A stretch of DNA of 64,000 nt from Hyphomicrobiales bacterium (GCA_900465675.1 UBJR01000012.1:124001-188000), one strand, 5' to 3'; positions 15,421-24,317 are shown, counted from the first letter of the stretch. The notes: a model not told the origin generated them from the sequence alone. Translations and numbers: made by a program.

Positions 15421-16899
15421 ATGAACTTCGTCTCTCCTTCCGCGACAACAGGCAAGGTCGCAGGCCAATTCTTTACCCCCAACCACGTTGCTAAATCCTT
15501 GGTGAGCTGGGTTGTTCGCGACCCCTTGGACCAGTTGCTTGACCCTTCATGTGGCGAAGGCGCCATCCTTGCCCATCACAGCAGGTCTAGAGGTGTCGAA
15601 CGCGATCCCTATGCCGCATGGGTTGCCCGCGAGCGATTGCCAGATACGAACATAGACAACATCGATTTTTTCACTTGGGCTGCAGACACGGCAGAGCGGT
15701 TCGACTGCGCAGCAGGAAATCCGCCCTTCATCCGTTATCAGAATTTCAAGGGCCTCTCGAAGGCTGCAGCGACCTTGATCTGTCAAACAAACGGCGTGGC
15801 CTTCAGCGGCCTAAGTTCCGCATGGGCACCGTTTTTGGTCGCGACTTCGGCGTTGCTCGAAAAAGGCGGTCGTATGGCCTTTGTGGTGCCAGCGGAGATC
15901 GGCCACGCAACCTACGCGGTCGCGCTTCTTGATTATCTTCTGGCGAGTTTCTCGAAGGTTCAGGTCATCGCCATTCGCGAAAAGCTGTTTCCCCGCCTAT
16001 CGGAGGATTGCTGGCTGCTCTACTGCGAGGATTTTGGAGGAAAGACCGAGGCCGTCCACTTCTCGAAGGTGGACCGGTTTGAGGAATGCAAAGCACCTCC
16101 AAGCTCCGAAGCCCACAATTGGGCGGATCTTAAAAGAGACTGGTCAGGACGATTACGGCCGCTGATCCTGTCGTCCGCCGCTAGAGATGCCTATCTGACG
16201 GCCGGGAGGCTGCGTGGCGCCCTTAGGTTTGCTGACTTCGCCAAGATTGGCATCGGCTACATCAGCGGCGCCAACGACTTTTTCCATCTCTCGCCATCCC
16301 AAGCCGCCGGACTAGGCATTCCGGAAGAATTTCTGGTTCCGACCGTTCGGCGCGGAAAGCATTTGGGTGCATTGCCTATCGATGATGATACGATTGCGAG
16401 GTGGAAGGCAGCGGACGAGGCCTGCCTCCTCCTCGCGATCCCTCCGACCGGTGACCTTCCGCCTCAAGTCACGGCGTACCTCGATACGGATGAAGGTCTC
16501 GAAGCAAGGCGTTCGTACAAGTGCCGCACACGGGGTTCATGGTATTCCGTACCAGGGGTCATCAGGCCAGATTACTTCCTCCAGTATATGTCCGGGGCAG
16601 ACGTAAAGCTGGCTCGCAACGACTGCGCCGCCGCCTGTACGAACAGCGTCCACGGCGTTCAAATCACGGATATGCGCAAGTCAACCATCGCACTTTCGAC
16701 GTGGGAAGCGCCATTGACCAAACTCAGCTGCGAGCTAGAGGGCCATCCACTGGGTGGCGGGATGCTGAAGCTGGAACCGCGTGAAGCTACTCGACTTCTC
16801 TTCTCGCCTGATCGAGAAGGGGACGAGCTATTCTTTTCCGCAACCGAGATCATGAGGACATGGCGGCATCTAGGCGGGCACGCGCCTATTGGTCGCTGA
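15421..16899 (+). CDS. N6-adenine DNA methyltransferase
   Basis: A 492-residue class I SAM-dependent DNA methylase. GQFFTP at 15-20 is the motif-X-like region; DPSCGEGA at 41-48 is motif I, which binds AdoMet; NPPF at 100-103 is motif IV, the catalytic NPPY/F of N6-adenine enzymes. The C-terminal half (about 230-490) is the likely target-recognition region, as in Eco57I/TaqI-like enzymes. No restriction nuclease or specificity subunit lies next to it; the only close partner is the convergent KAP NTPase, which overlaps it by 14 bases. It may be an orphan methylase or part of a less usual defence system. Confidence 0.8.
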   Translation: MNFVSPSATTGKVAGQFFTPNHVAKSLVSWVVRDPLDQLLDPSCGEGAILAHHSRSRGVERDPYAAWVARERLPDTNIDNIDFFTWAADTAERFDCAAGNPPFIRYQNFKGLSKAAATLICQTNGVAFSGLSSAWAPFLVATSALLEKGGRMAFVVPAEIGHATYAVALLDYLLASFSKVQVIAIREKLFPRLSEDCWLLYCEDFGGKTEAVHFSKVDRFEECKAPPSSEAHNWADLKRDWSGRLRPLILSSAARDAYLTAGRLRGALRFADFAKIGIGYISGANDFFHLSPSQAAGLGIPEEFLVPTVRRGKHLGALPIDDDTIARWKAADEACLLLAIPPTGDLPPQVTAYLDTDEGLEARRSYKCRTRGSWYSVPGVIRPDYFLQYMSGADVKLARNDCAAACTNSVHGVQITDMRKSTIALSTWEAPLTKLSCELEGHPLGGGMLKLEPREATRLLFSPDREGDELFFSATEIMRTWRHLGGHAPIGR

Positions 16900-18223
16900 C
16901 GACTTCGAATTGGCTGAAGTAGGTGCGCTCTATATTCTGCAGCACTTTGCTTGTGTCGCGACCGTAATTGCTAAAGAGTTTCGCAAAAGACTGCTGGTCC
17001 GCCAAATCTGCGCTTTCGCCCGTAAGGGCATGCATCCAGACCCCGGTAAGGATGTATGCGTCGTGATTGTAGCTTTCGGAGCTATTCACAAGGACCTCGG
17101 CCTTAAATCCGAAAAAGTTTTTGATCTCCAGGATAGTCAGGGTCTTGTTGAGTGCCCGCCTGAAGAATTCCGGCTTTAGCACCTGCCAGATGATCAGCGA
17201 CACGATGACGATTTGATAACCTGCAAAATGGGTTGGAAGCTCCTTGCCCTTCGGAAGCAACACAATCCTGGTGAGCATCCGTTCGATGTCTCTTAGCGAA
17301 ACTCCCACGCTCTCGGAAGCGAAGGCCAATTGCTCCTGCAGCGTCTCTGTAATTTTATGATGGACGCCCATGTCTGCGGCCGCAGCTTCGAGATATTTGG
17401 CCTGAGATCGGACGCTCGCATCATTTCCGACAAATTTGGGCAATTGCATCGACAGGGAAATGAACCGTTTCAGATAGTCTGTCGCATTGATGCCTGCGCC
17501 GTAGCGAACCTGAACGATCTGCTCCAATGCCTCGCTGTTCACGCCAAGGACGAAGTGAACTCGCTCAACTGCAAAGAAGTGCTTCATCGTCTCCAGCAGG
17601 GAAAGAGCATAGTCCGGGCGGCAGCGATCAAGCTCGTCCACGACAATTATCAGTGGCGTATCGTCTTTGGTGATCTCGACCAGCGCGACACGAAACTGCT
17701 GCATTGCGGCTCGTTTACCGTCTTCCCGGCGCCAAAATTCCTCGGCGGCCTTTTCGGCCTCCTTGCCACCAGCCTCAATTGCTGCGTCCAGGATCGGGCC
17801 GACGGCCTCCGACGCTCCAGCTGTAGCTACGGCCGCTCCGATGCGCAGGACCGGCCGCGCGAGTTTAACCGCGACCGTCTTCGCCCTTTTCCACGAGGCG
17901 TTCGATTTCTGAGGAGGTAGGCGTTCGCCAATCGCGCCGGTCAATGCAATGAGCGGATCATCCAGGAAGTCATGGGCGAACGCGTCAAAGTAGACGGTTG
18001 TAGCCTTGCCACCGTTTTCTATTGTGTGAGCGCCCACCCACCGCTTGAGGAAATATGACTTGCCACTGCCCCATGGCCCATCCACCGCGAGCACGACAGG
18101 ATCTTCAACGTTTTCCAACAAGTCCGAAAGTCGCTTCCCAGCGCCTTTCCGCTGCAATAGGTCGTCCTCGCCAAAACCTACCTGGTAGACGTCGACATCT
18201 TTCTGCCTTGGGTGCAGTCGCAT
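16886..18223 (-). CDS. KAP-family P-loop NTPase
   Basis: A 445-residue protein. ATG 18223 is used; a TTG 48 bases further upstream is possible. Walker A is GPWGSGKS at about 49-56. Walker B is PLIIVVDELDRCRPDYAL, whose DELDRC is the hallmark of KAP NTPases. Weakly hydrophobic segments around VKLARPVLRIGAAVATAGA (inside the NTPase domain) and FAGYQIVIVSLIIWQVL could be membrane-associated, again as in KAP proteins. KAP NTPases occur in anti-phage systems and signalling scaffolds. It converges on the methylase gene with a 14-base overlap, so their transcripts are antisense at the ends. Confidence 0.8.
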   Translation of the reverse strand: MRLHPRQKDVDVYQVGFGEDDLLQRKGAGKRLSDLLENVEDPVVLAVDGPWGSGKSYFLKRWVGAHTIENGGKATTVYFDAFAHDFLDDPLIALTGAIGERLPPQKSNASWKRAKTVAVKLARPVLRIGAAVATAGASEAVGPILDAAIEAGGKEAEKAAEEFWRREDGKRAAMQQFRVALVEITKDDTPLIIVVDELDRCRPDYALSLLETMKHFFAVERVHFVLGVNSEALEQIVQVRYGAGINATDYLKRFISLSMQLPKFVGNDASVRSQAKYLEAAAADMGVHHKITETLQEQLAFASESVGVSLRDIERMLTRIVLLPKGKELPTHFAGYQIVIVSLIIWQVLKPEFFRRALNKTLTILEIKNFFGFKAEVLVNSSESYNHDAYILTGVWMHALTGESADLADQQSFAKLFSNYGRDTSKVLQNIERTYFSQFEVVSDQ

Positions 18224-18385
18224 GGGTGATTGTCTACCGAAAGATTGTTGCGATCTGGAACTTGCTACCAAATCGCACTTTTGGACAAGTGGAGACCGGC
18301 GGTGCTTAATGGCTGTCCCCTACAATTACATTTCCGCGCAAATCCAAGGCTGGCCTGCTCTAGGCCAGACGCTTCTTCGCCGATA

Positions 18386-18700
18386 TCAGTCATCGCCATC
18401 TGGGATAAACAACTCGTCTCTAACAGATTTTACTGGTCCCGTTGGGGCAACGTGCCGATTGAGATGCCGGTCCACAATTCCTCTGACGTCTCCCCCAATC
18501 CGACGAGGTACAAGGATCAATTCCGCATCGAGCGCAGCGCATAAGGCATTTAGCGTTGCGATCTTGGGGTTGTCTTTCCCGGCCTCGATTGCGGAAACCC
18601 TACTTTGACTAATCCCAGCCAAATCACCAAGTTTCTCTTGGCTCATCTTTCTCGCCTCTCGAAGGGCGCGGAAAGCGCCCAAGTCTAAGCCAAAAATCAT
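18386..18700 (-). CDS. XRE/HipB-like helix-turn-helix regulator
   Basis: A 104-residue protein with an HTH at about residues 9-65: FRALREARKMSQEKLGDLAG and ISQSRVSAIEAGKDNPKIAT. The following ALCAALDAELILVPRR is close to HipB-like and other antitoxin-type XRE proteins. No HipA kinase or other toxin lies beside it. A perfect palindrome 47 bases upstream (18747-18762) is a likely autoregulatory site. It stands between the six-gene run and the KAP gene, and could regulate either. Confidence 0.75.
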   Translation of the reverse strand: MIFGLDLGAFRALREARKMSQEKLGDLAGISQSRVSAIEAGKDNPKIATLNALCAALDAELILVPRRIGGDVRGIVDRHLNRHVAPTGPVKSVRDELFIPDGDD

Positions 18701-18746
18701 AGTGGTTCTCTCTCAGATGCCATAGCCAATGTAACCAACGCGAACC

Positions 18747-18762
18747 ATACCGTTTGCGGTAT
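18747..18762. promoter_or_regulatory. Palindromic operator, likely for the XRE regulator
   Basis: The perfect inverted repeat ATACCG-TTTG-CGGTAT, upstream of the XRE start on the minus strand and downstream of the six-gene run. Size and symmetry fit a dimeric XRE protein. Confidence 0.6.
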
Positions 18763-18795
18763 TTCATTCAGGCCGCGATCTCACTTCCCATCAAT

Positions 18796-19371
18796 CTAAG
18801 ATTTTCGGACGGGTCCCGGATCATCAACGTCAGCCTCGAAAGCCCGGCGGGCTTCGACATCCGAGGGGAAATATGAACTAAGTCGACCATCTCCAATTCG
18901 TCGCCTCACACTAAAGGTTGGGTCGCCATTAAACGGTTGATCCCCGAGAATGGCCGCCGCCGCCGGTAGCGCCAGCGCCTCCTCTTGTGGGGACGGGATA
19001 TCGAGCTGCGCAGCAATCTCGGCAAAGGTATCGCCTTCTTCAAGTTCAAGCATCTCAGCTGCTGAAGACGTCGTAAGGAACCCGCCGCCGGACCAAGCCC
19101 ACAGAACGTCATGCTCAGTTACTGGATCAATGTGGTTGAAATCGCCAATCAGATAGTAGTCGGGGCGCTGAACGATCCGATCCAAGCCGCGTAAGACAGC
19201 TAGATTGGCATTGTTGTACTCAATTTCATCGGGCTCTCCGCTGTCAGCAAGACAAGCCGCTTCATATTGCTTTCCTGCCGATGCTAAAACATCCAGCACC
19301 GTTCGTATCCGAGCATGGGCGACTGAGTATTGCTGGCGGGCCTCCCTTTTACCACATGTCCCCGCTTCCAT
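18796..19371 (-). CDS. Hypothetical protein, last gene of the six-gene run
   Basis: A 191-residue acidic protein. The N-terminus (ARQQYSVAHARIRTVLDVLA) is helical; the middle (RPDYYLIGDFNHIDP, VLWAWSGGGFLT) has strand-like segments; an Ala-rich stretch follows. No family recognised. It overlaps the upstream gene by 23 bases, which suggests translational coupling. It is the final member of the run led by the TnsA-like and FtsH-like genes, so it likely works with them. Confidence 0.5.
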   Translation of the reverse strand: MEAGTCGKREARQQYSVAHARIRTVLDVLASAGKQYEAACLADSGEPDEIEYNNANLAVLRGLDRIVQRPDYYLIGDFNHIDPVTEHDVLWAWSGGGFLTTSSAAEMLELEEGDTFAEIAAQLDIPSPQEEALALPAAAAILGDQPFNGDPTFSVRRRIGDGRLSSYFPSDVEARRAFEADVDDPGPVRKS

Positions 19372-19687
19372 CGATCGAGGCCACGAGATCCAGCAGGCCA
19401 GAGATCGACGCCCAAATGGCTACGAAGTCCTTCGCCCCCTGGTCTCGTTTTCTTCTGCGCAGTTCAGGACGGATGCGAGCCTCAAGTTCCTGGATGCGAT
19501 GTTTGAGTGTGACTTCGTTCGGCGGCTCGATGCGATCACCACTGGCCACCTCCAGAACTGCGCTCGGTGGAACCTTCAAAATCAGTGATGCCGTCGCGGT
19601 ATCGAGGGTACCAATGCCCCACAGACGAAGAACTTCTAACTGTCTCTCCACAGTACTAACGTCGATATTGAACGGGTACTGGGCCAT
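19349..19687 (-). CDS. Hypothetical helical protein
   Basis: A 112-residue protein. It has a helical charged stretch (TLKHRIQELEARIRPELRRRK) that could form a coiled coil and a C-terminal part ISGLLDLVASIDGSGDMW. Its ATG overlaps the upstream stop (TGATG). No family recognised. The tight overlaps on both sides make it a real member of the run. Its small size and coiled coil are compatible with an adaptor role, which is inference. Confidence 0.5.
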   Translation of the reverse strand: MAQYPFNIDVSTVERQLEVLRLWGIGTLDTATASLILKVPPSAVLEVASGDRIEPPNEVTLKHRIQELEARIRPELRRRKRDQGAKDFVAIWASISGLLDLVASIDGSGDMW

Positions 19688-20448
19688 CAGTCGTCCTCAT
19701 CCGCAGGATCTGTCCAGATGCCACGGACCTTGTCGAGCGCTTGATCCTTTCCTGGCACGGTTGATAAGGCTTTGAGTTCCAGATCGGCGAAGTAAGGCCG
19801 TTCGATACCATACGCCGTCAATCTCTTAAGCGCTTCTTCCCCGCTAGTACCAAGCCGCTTGACGACACGCGGCAAGCTCAGTGCTCCCAGGAACCACCCT
19901 TCCAGCGTTGTTCTCTCGTAGTCCCGATGGCCCTCCTCGAACCGGCTGCGGTCCGAGAATCTGTGAAGGTCAATCGCCTTGAGGATACATCGGATTGCAT
20001 CATCATCGCTCATGTATCCAGCCTCAAAGCCAGTCGGGCCGGGCCAACATTCTTCATGCCACCATCTAGCACCTTTAGAATTGGTCGCATTGCCGCCAGC
20101 TTCGAACCGCCAATACGAGCCTCGGGCGCGGAAATAGAAATAGATTCCGTCGAACTCGCCTTCAGCCTGAACCGGACAAAATCCAGCGAGTTCGTCTAGT
20201 CGGAGGCTTTCGGTGTGCTCAAGACTGCTTCGCGTCTCCGGCATCAGATGGAGACACTGCAAGTTGAAAGGCCGGTCGTCGTCAGGCTCGAATTTTAAGC
20301 CAAAACCGGCCGCTCGCAACGCCTCGGACAGCCTGTATAGCTTGGCTTCGCCACCTGGCCGCCACCTCTCTTCATCCCGAACGAAGCCCTCGCTGTCCAC
20401 GATGCGCTCAATCTCTTGAAGTTCCTCAGCAGATGCATCGTAAACCAT
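19687..20448 (-). CDS. Hypothetical protein
   Basis: A 253-residue acidic protein with many aromatic residues (DGIYFYFRARGSYWRFEAGG, ARWWHEECWPGPTG), typical of a beta-rich binding domain, and a helical C-terminal part that ends DPADEDD. No family recognised. It lies 54 bases after the metallophosphoesterase stop and one base before the next gene in the same direction. Given its neighbours it could recognise a substrate or a signal for the protease or phosphoesterase; there is no direct evidence. Confidence 0.5.
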   Translation of the reverse strand: MVYDASAEELQEIERIVDSEGFVRDEERWRPGGEAKLYRLSEALRAAGFGLKFEPDDDRPFNLQCLHLMPETRSSLEHTESLRLDELAGFCPVQAEGEFDGIYFYFRARGSYWRFEAGGNATNSKGARWWHEECWPGPTGFEAGYMSDDDAIRCILKAIDLHRFSDRSRFEEGHRDYERTTLEGWFLGALSLPRVVKRLGTSGEEALKRLTAYGIERPYFADLELKALSTVPGKDQALDKVRGIWTDPADEDD

Positions 20449-20502
20449 CGCGACGTAGGTGGGATTCCATTATCCCACTCAGTCCGCAACTGAACTGAAG
20501 CT

Positions 20503-21348
20503 CTAATCATCGCTTTCCTCCCCGACTTCTGTGACTGATGTCTCGATTACGAAGCCCGGTCGAAATCCGCTGCTGTTGCTCTCTTGCAGGTATCCTCGAG
20601 GATTACACAGCACACGCGTGTCGCCCTCGATATAGTCAGCAAATCGATGGATATGCCCGTGGATCCAAAAGTGTGGTCTTCTCCGCTGAATGGTCTCTGT
20701 CAGGCTCGAAGCGAAAGCTGCGTTCGAGATATGTCCAGCAAAGCGTGGATCGAGCGATCTTGCCGAAATGGCGTGATGCGTGAGAACCATGGTTGTGCCG
20801 CTGAACGGCTTTCCCAGTTCGTCGTCAATAAAACCCCTACTCTCCCAGTGCCGGGCGATCATCTCGCCTGGCGTCAGGAGACTACTGTGAGCTTCGAGTA
20901 GAGAGGTAAAGCGATAGATCAGGCGGAAGTCGAGGAGATATTTCCTGCATTCTTGGACCGCAAGTTGGCGGCGCTCATCGATTGGCAGATGGCCATAGTC
21001 GTGGTCTTCGAGTTCGAAATCTGTCCACAACGTCGCACCGATGATGCGAAGATCATCACTCTGAAATGTCTCATTTTCGAGGACGTGCACATTTGTACCC
21101 GCTGTCCATTTACGGGCGTATTCCAAGGCGCGGTCAATTGATGTGCCATAGTAGTCGTGATTGCCGAGCGTGACGACTACAGGCATATGCGGCGCGATCT
21201 CATTGTGTAGGAAGTCGATAGCTCGTTCGATGCTGTCGGCAATATCGCCCGCGCAGATGCAGATATCGGCCCGTGGAACGATCAGCGGCCTACGGTGCAA
21301 GAGATCCAGCCTAGAAGAGTGAATATCACTAATGATCCAAGCTTTCAT
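20503..21348 (-). CDS. Metallophosphoesterase
   Basis: A 281-residue calcineurin-like phosphoesterase. The start is ATG 21348, with GGGAGG upstream and an ATGA overlap with the protease gene; a longer frame to 21471 is a shadow. The motifs appear in order: DIH in AWIISDIHSS, GDxxD in CICAGDIADS, GNHDY, a later TLTHH-like element (VLTHHAISA), and HGHIH in FWIHGHIHRF. All two-metal ligands are present. It could act on nucleotides, nucleic acids or phosphoproteins. Translational coupling to an FtsH-like protease is unusual and points to a shared process. Confidence 0.85.
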   Translation of the reverse strand: MKAWIISDIHSSRLDLLHRRPLIVPRADICICAGDIADSIERAIDFLHNEIAPHMPVVVTLGNHDYYGTSIDRALEYARKWTAGTNVHVLENETFQSDDLRIIGATLWTDFELEDHDYGHLPIDERRQLAVQECRKYLLDFRLIYRFTSLLEAHSSLLTPGEMIARHWESRGFIDDELGKPFSGTTMVLTHHAISARSLDPRFAGHISNAAFASSLTETIQRRRPHFWIHGHIHRFADYIEGDTRVLCNPRGYLQESNSSGFRPGFVIETSVTEVGEESDD

Positions 21349-23333
21349 CGACGTGCCTCCCTCAACGATGATGTCTGGCTTTCGCCGTCTGGGCCGGTGA
21401 CACCTGCCTTTTCGGCCACTGGCGAACACATCTGTTGAGCTGCTTCCCCGCTGGGTTCTGCTTCGTCGCAAATCTCATCGAAACGGTCGGACACGATGGA
21501 GCCGATGAGGTCCAACTCCTTTGCCAAGGTCAAAACAAGCTCGCGCCGCTCACTCAGCATTTCAGTTGCACGGATTAGTTCCTCGCGCAGGACAGCATCC
21601 ACTTTGCCTACAAGCCAAGGCGCTGCGGCCAAGTTGATGTGCCCCAATGCCGTGTCGCCGCCAAGATGGTGCAGCCCTGTGCCCATACCAAATTGGGTTT
21701 CCATCTGCACGGCCAGACCTGTAGCAGTCGCCAGATCGCTGGTCGCACCCAGACCTGCACCGTCCGTGTGAAAGCCGAAGGTCAACTGCTCGGCCGCCAT
21801 TCCCGCCAATCGGAAACAGATTTCATTACGATAGCGTTGGGCATTGCGAATGATTACGCGGGGGATACCGAACACTGCTTGACCGTAGGATTGCAGTTCA
21901 AGCCGAGGATTGATCTGACTGGCCAGGTTGACGCTGAAGAAGTGGCCGATGTCCAAAGCCTTTCCGACGAGCGCGTGCCCGACCTCATGCACCGCAGCAA
22001 CATAGCGGTACCTACCGTCGATTTTGATCAGGTCCGGCAGCAGCGAAGTGAGATCGGCCAGCGAAAGAGATCGCTGCTCGCGCCGCGCCTTCTTCTTGGC
22101 GTCTCGGACCATTCGGGCAAGGTCCGCCCCCGCCATGGACTCAGTTAAGGGGCCTAGCGTTTGAAGGTCCGGAACCTCCTGCTCGCCCAGCATCTGACTG
22201 ATCATAGCTACTCGATCCGCCTCACTGGGCAGCCCGATGGCGACATGCCTATCTAGCCTCCCAGGTCGTCGGATCGCAGCATCGATCTTCTCGGGAAAGT
22301 TTGTCGCCCCAAGGACAACCAGCCCATCTCGATTGGCCGATCCGTCCAGGGCTTCCAATAAGGCGTTTACGACTTGGATTGAATACGACGCGTACTCGCC
22401 CGTGAACGTCTGACGGTCGCCAATCGAGTCAAGTTCGTCGAGGAGAAGGATAGAAGGAGCCTTATCAACTGCCGACGCAAAATCCGCCCGCATTGCCTTC
22501 AGGAGATCGCCCAAGTGACCCTTTGCCTGCCACTGCACAACGGACGTCGGAACAAAGTTGACCCCGCAGGTGTCCGCAAGAGCTTTTGCGAAGATCGTCT
22601 TGCCGACTCCCGGCGGTCCACTGAGAAGAAGACCACGATCAACGTCTGACCACTTCAGTCTTCCTGAACGCCATGCATCCAAGTCCTTAGCTAGCTGCAG
22701 CCCCCAATCCTTGGCCGCGCCGTACCCGTGCAGTTCTTCAAGGCGCAGCGTCTGCTCCTTGATAGGTTTCACCTCGCCGACAGGTAGTGAAATCGAACCA
22801 AGCTGACGGATCGTGTCGGCGGCGGTGCTATTGCGTCGGAGGGCCGCAAACAACAAATCGGATGGGAAGGTAAGAAGCTGACTGGCTTGCTTCTTGGACA
22901 CTCTAATCTTTAGGACCTTGGAGCATGCCTCCTGGAGGTCGTCTGTGGTAATCGGCTCAACGTCGATGAAGGTATCGACTGCTACCGCGACGTGGGGCGG
23001 CAGGTTTCTGGTCTCTGTGATCAATAGGGCCCGGCTGCGCTTCCCGCACCGCTCCGCGAATTCATTTTTGATCCACTCCTGCTTGGCACCGGCACCGATG
23101 CAAGCGTATCCAATATGATCCCAGGCGTCCTGCTCCACTCCATCGTACAAAAACGCGATTGCACATGGCTTGAAGTCTTCCGCAGAGCTTTGAGGGGGGA
23201 CAACAGCAGCCACGACACCTGGACCGCCGATTTTGAAGCCGGGGCAATTATCTAGCGCTCTCTCAAATGTACGGTAGAAAGCGTAGTTCTTAACTGATGA
23301 GTTAATCTTAGGATTCTTGGTGCCAAGCGGCAT
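21345..23333 (-). CDS. Soluble FtsH-like AAA+ metalloprotease
   Basis: A 662-residue protein. Residues 1-230 are a novel N-terminal domain with no membrane helix, unlike FtsH. The AAA domain has Walker A GPPGVGKT at 239-246, Walker B ILLLDELD near 295-302 and an arginine-finger region RRPGRLDRH. A peptidase M41 domain follows, with HEVGH at 449-453 and the likely third ligand Asp533 in TSDLAT. It should be an ATP-driven zinc protease in the cytoplasm. Similar proteins without membrane anchors are known as AAA-M41 fusions in phage-defence-like islands, but substrate and trigger are unknown. Second gene of the run. Confidence 0.8.
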   Translation of the reverse strand: MPLGTKNPKINSSVKNYAFYRTFERALDNCPGFKIGGPGVVAAVVPPQSSAEDFKPCAIAFLYDGVEQDAWDHIGYACIGAGAKQEWIKNEFAERCGKRSRALLITETRNLPPHVAVAVDTFIDVEPITTDDLQEACSKVLKIRVSKKQASQLLTFPSDLLFAALRRNSTAADTIRQLGSISLPVGEVKPIKEQTLRLEELHGYGAAKDWGLQLAKDLDAWRSGRLKWSDVDRGLLLSGPPGVGKTIFAKALADTCGVNFVPTSVVQWQAKGHLGDLLKAMRADFASAVDKAPSILLLDELDSIGDRQTFTGEYASYSIQVVNALLEALDGSANRDGLVVLGATNFPEKIDAAIRRPGRLDRHVAIGLPSEADRVAMISQMLGEQEVPDLQTLGPLTESMAGADLARMVRDAKKKARREQRSLSLADLTSLLPDLIKIDGRYRYVAAVHEVGHALVGKALDIGHFFSVNLASQINPRLELQSYGQAVFGIPRVIIRNAQRYRNEICFRLAGMAAEQLTFGFHTDGAGLGATSDLATATGLAVQMETQFGMGTGLHHLGGDTALGHINLAAAPWLVGKVDAVLREELIRATEMLSERRELVLTLAKELDLIGSIVSDRFDEICDEAEPSGEAAQQMCSPVAEKAGVTGPDGESQTSSLREARR

Positions 23334-23389
23334 AGCTGTCCCTCCGCTGCTCTAGGCAGCGCTTGAAAACTGGTTGCATTTGGAAAAGA

Positions 23390-23983
23390 TCAGTCGCGCT
23401 TGCGGCGAACTATCGTCTCGGGCCCGATCAGGCGGTCGTCAAGGTCCATGGTCACGAACCGTTGAAGAACCATGGATGCCAATCCGGCGACCGGTTTGAT
23501 CTCACGAAACACGATCAGCGCTTCGGCTAAGGTGAGGCTTGAATATTCTTCGAGAGTCGCAAGCAGCCTGACGCGATCCGACAACGGCGCCTCATAACGG
23601 GCGTACCGAAGGAGATCCTTGGCGTTCTTCAACCGAATGCGGGGAAGTGCCGAGGGCTCGATCACCTCGTACGGGAAACCGGCATCGATCGATTTTTCCT
23701 GTGCCCAATCCGGCGCTCGGTCTTCCCGCACGCCATCAACCGCGATCCTTACATCGGTTTTTTCGACCATGAAATCCGGCTTGTATGTTTGTCCATCTTT
23801 GGAAAGCGAAAGGGACCGGCACGACCAGGAGATAACATTGTCATCAACGTCCAGCAAACAAGCGATATCGCGTGCCAATTGGTCTCGGAACAGCACTGGC
23901 CCGATGCACCGGACGGTGCTGAGCGGATAAAAGACTTCTACAGGATTGGACTGCGACACATGGCGCGAAGAAGAGATGCTCAT
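23390..23983 (-). CDS. TnsA-like degenerate nuclease-fold protein, copy 2
   Basis: A 197-residue paralog of the gene at 8539-9141. The start is ATG 23983, with GAGGG upstream; two further in-frame starts lie within 21 bases. Shared features are a block starting ISWSCRSL against ISWYCDPP, YKPDFMV against HQPDFLV, LPRIRLKNAKDLLRYA against LPRTRLQNAKDLQRYA and VLQRFVTMDLDDRLIGP against ALQRFVSIDMDDKPIGP. The PD motif (KPDF) is kept, but the third position reads AVDGV, so catalysis looks lost. It heads the six-gene run, 56 bases before the FtsH-like gene. Confidence 0.6.
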   Translation of the reverse strand: MSISSSRHVSQSNPVEVFYPLSTVRCIGPVLFRDQLARDIACLLDVDDNVISWSCRSLSLSKDGQTYKPDFMVEKTDVRIAVDGVREDRAPDWAQEKSIDAGFPYEVIEPSALPRIRLKNAKDLLRYARYEAPLSDRVRLLATLEEYSSLTLAEALIVFREIKPVAGLASMVLQRFVTMDLDDRLIGPETIVRRKRD

Positions 23984-24317
23984 CATGAACCCTCGAATTG
24001 ACACAGCGAATGCCCCGGATGCCGGGGTCAGGTTCAGCGTGCTATTCGTATGGTTCTGGCGCTCTTGGTCATTCAGGAACAGATAAAGAACAAATCTTGT
24101 TTAGTCAATAGGATTTAATACGGATTCCTACCAGTTGTGATCGGCCGCAGCTATCGACCAACCTTCCACCAAACGCTCAAATGCTGAGGCTATCCGGCCC
24201 GAGCACAACGCGCACGGATACGACCTTTGTATGATTACGGTTCTTGCGATGTTCACCTAGCAACATTGAGCGGATTTCCGATCGGGAAATTGCGCCTTGC
24301 AGCAGGAAGGACCTAGA
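23984..24317. other. Divergent promoter region
   Basis: About 330 bases between the six-gene run and the DJ-1 family gene. It contains a hairpin CCCCGG-ATG-CCGGGG at 24013-24027, close to the start of the TnsA-like gene, and an AT-rich stretch at 24080-24130 likely to hold the promoter of the run. No gene seen. Confidence 0.4.

Noticed and set aside
8539..23983. The idea that the two TnsA-like genes mark a Tn7-like transposon
   Set aside because: No TnsB, TnsC, TnsD or TniQ gene, no terminal repeats and no target duplication were seen.
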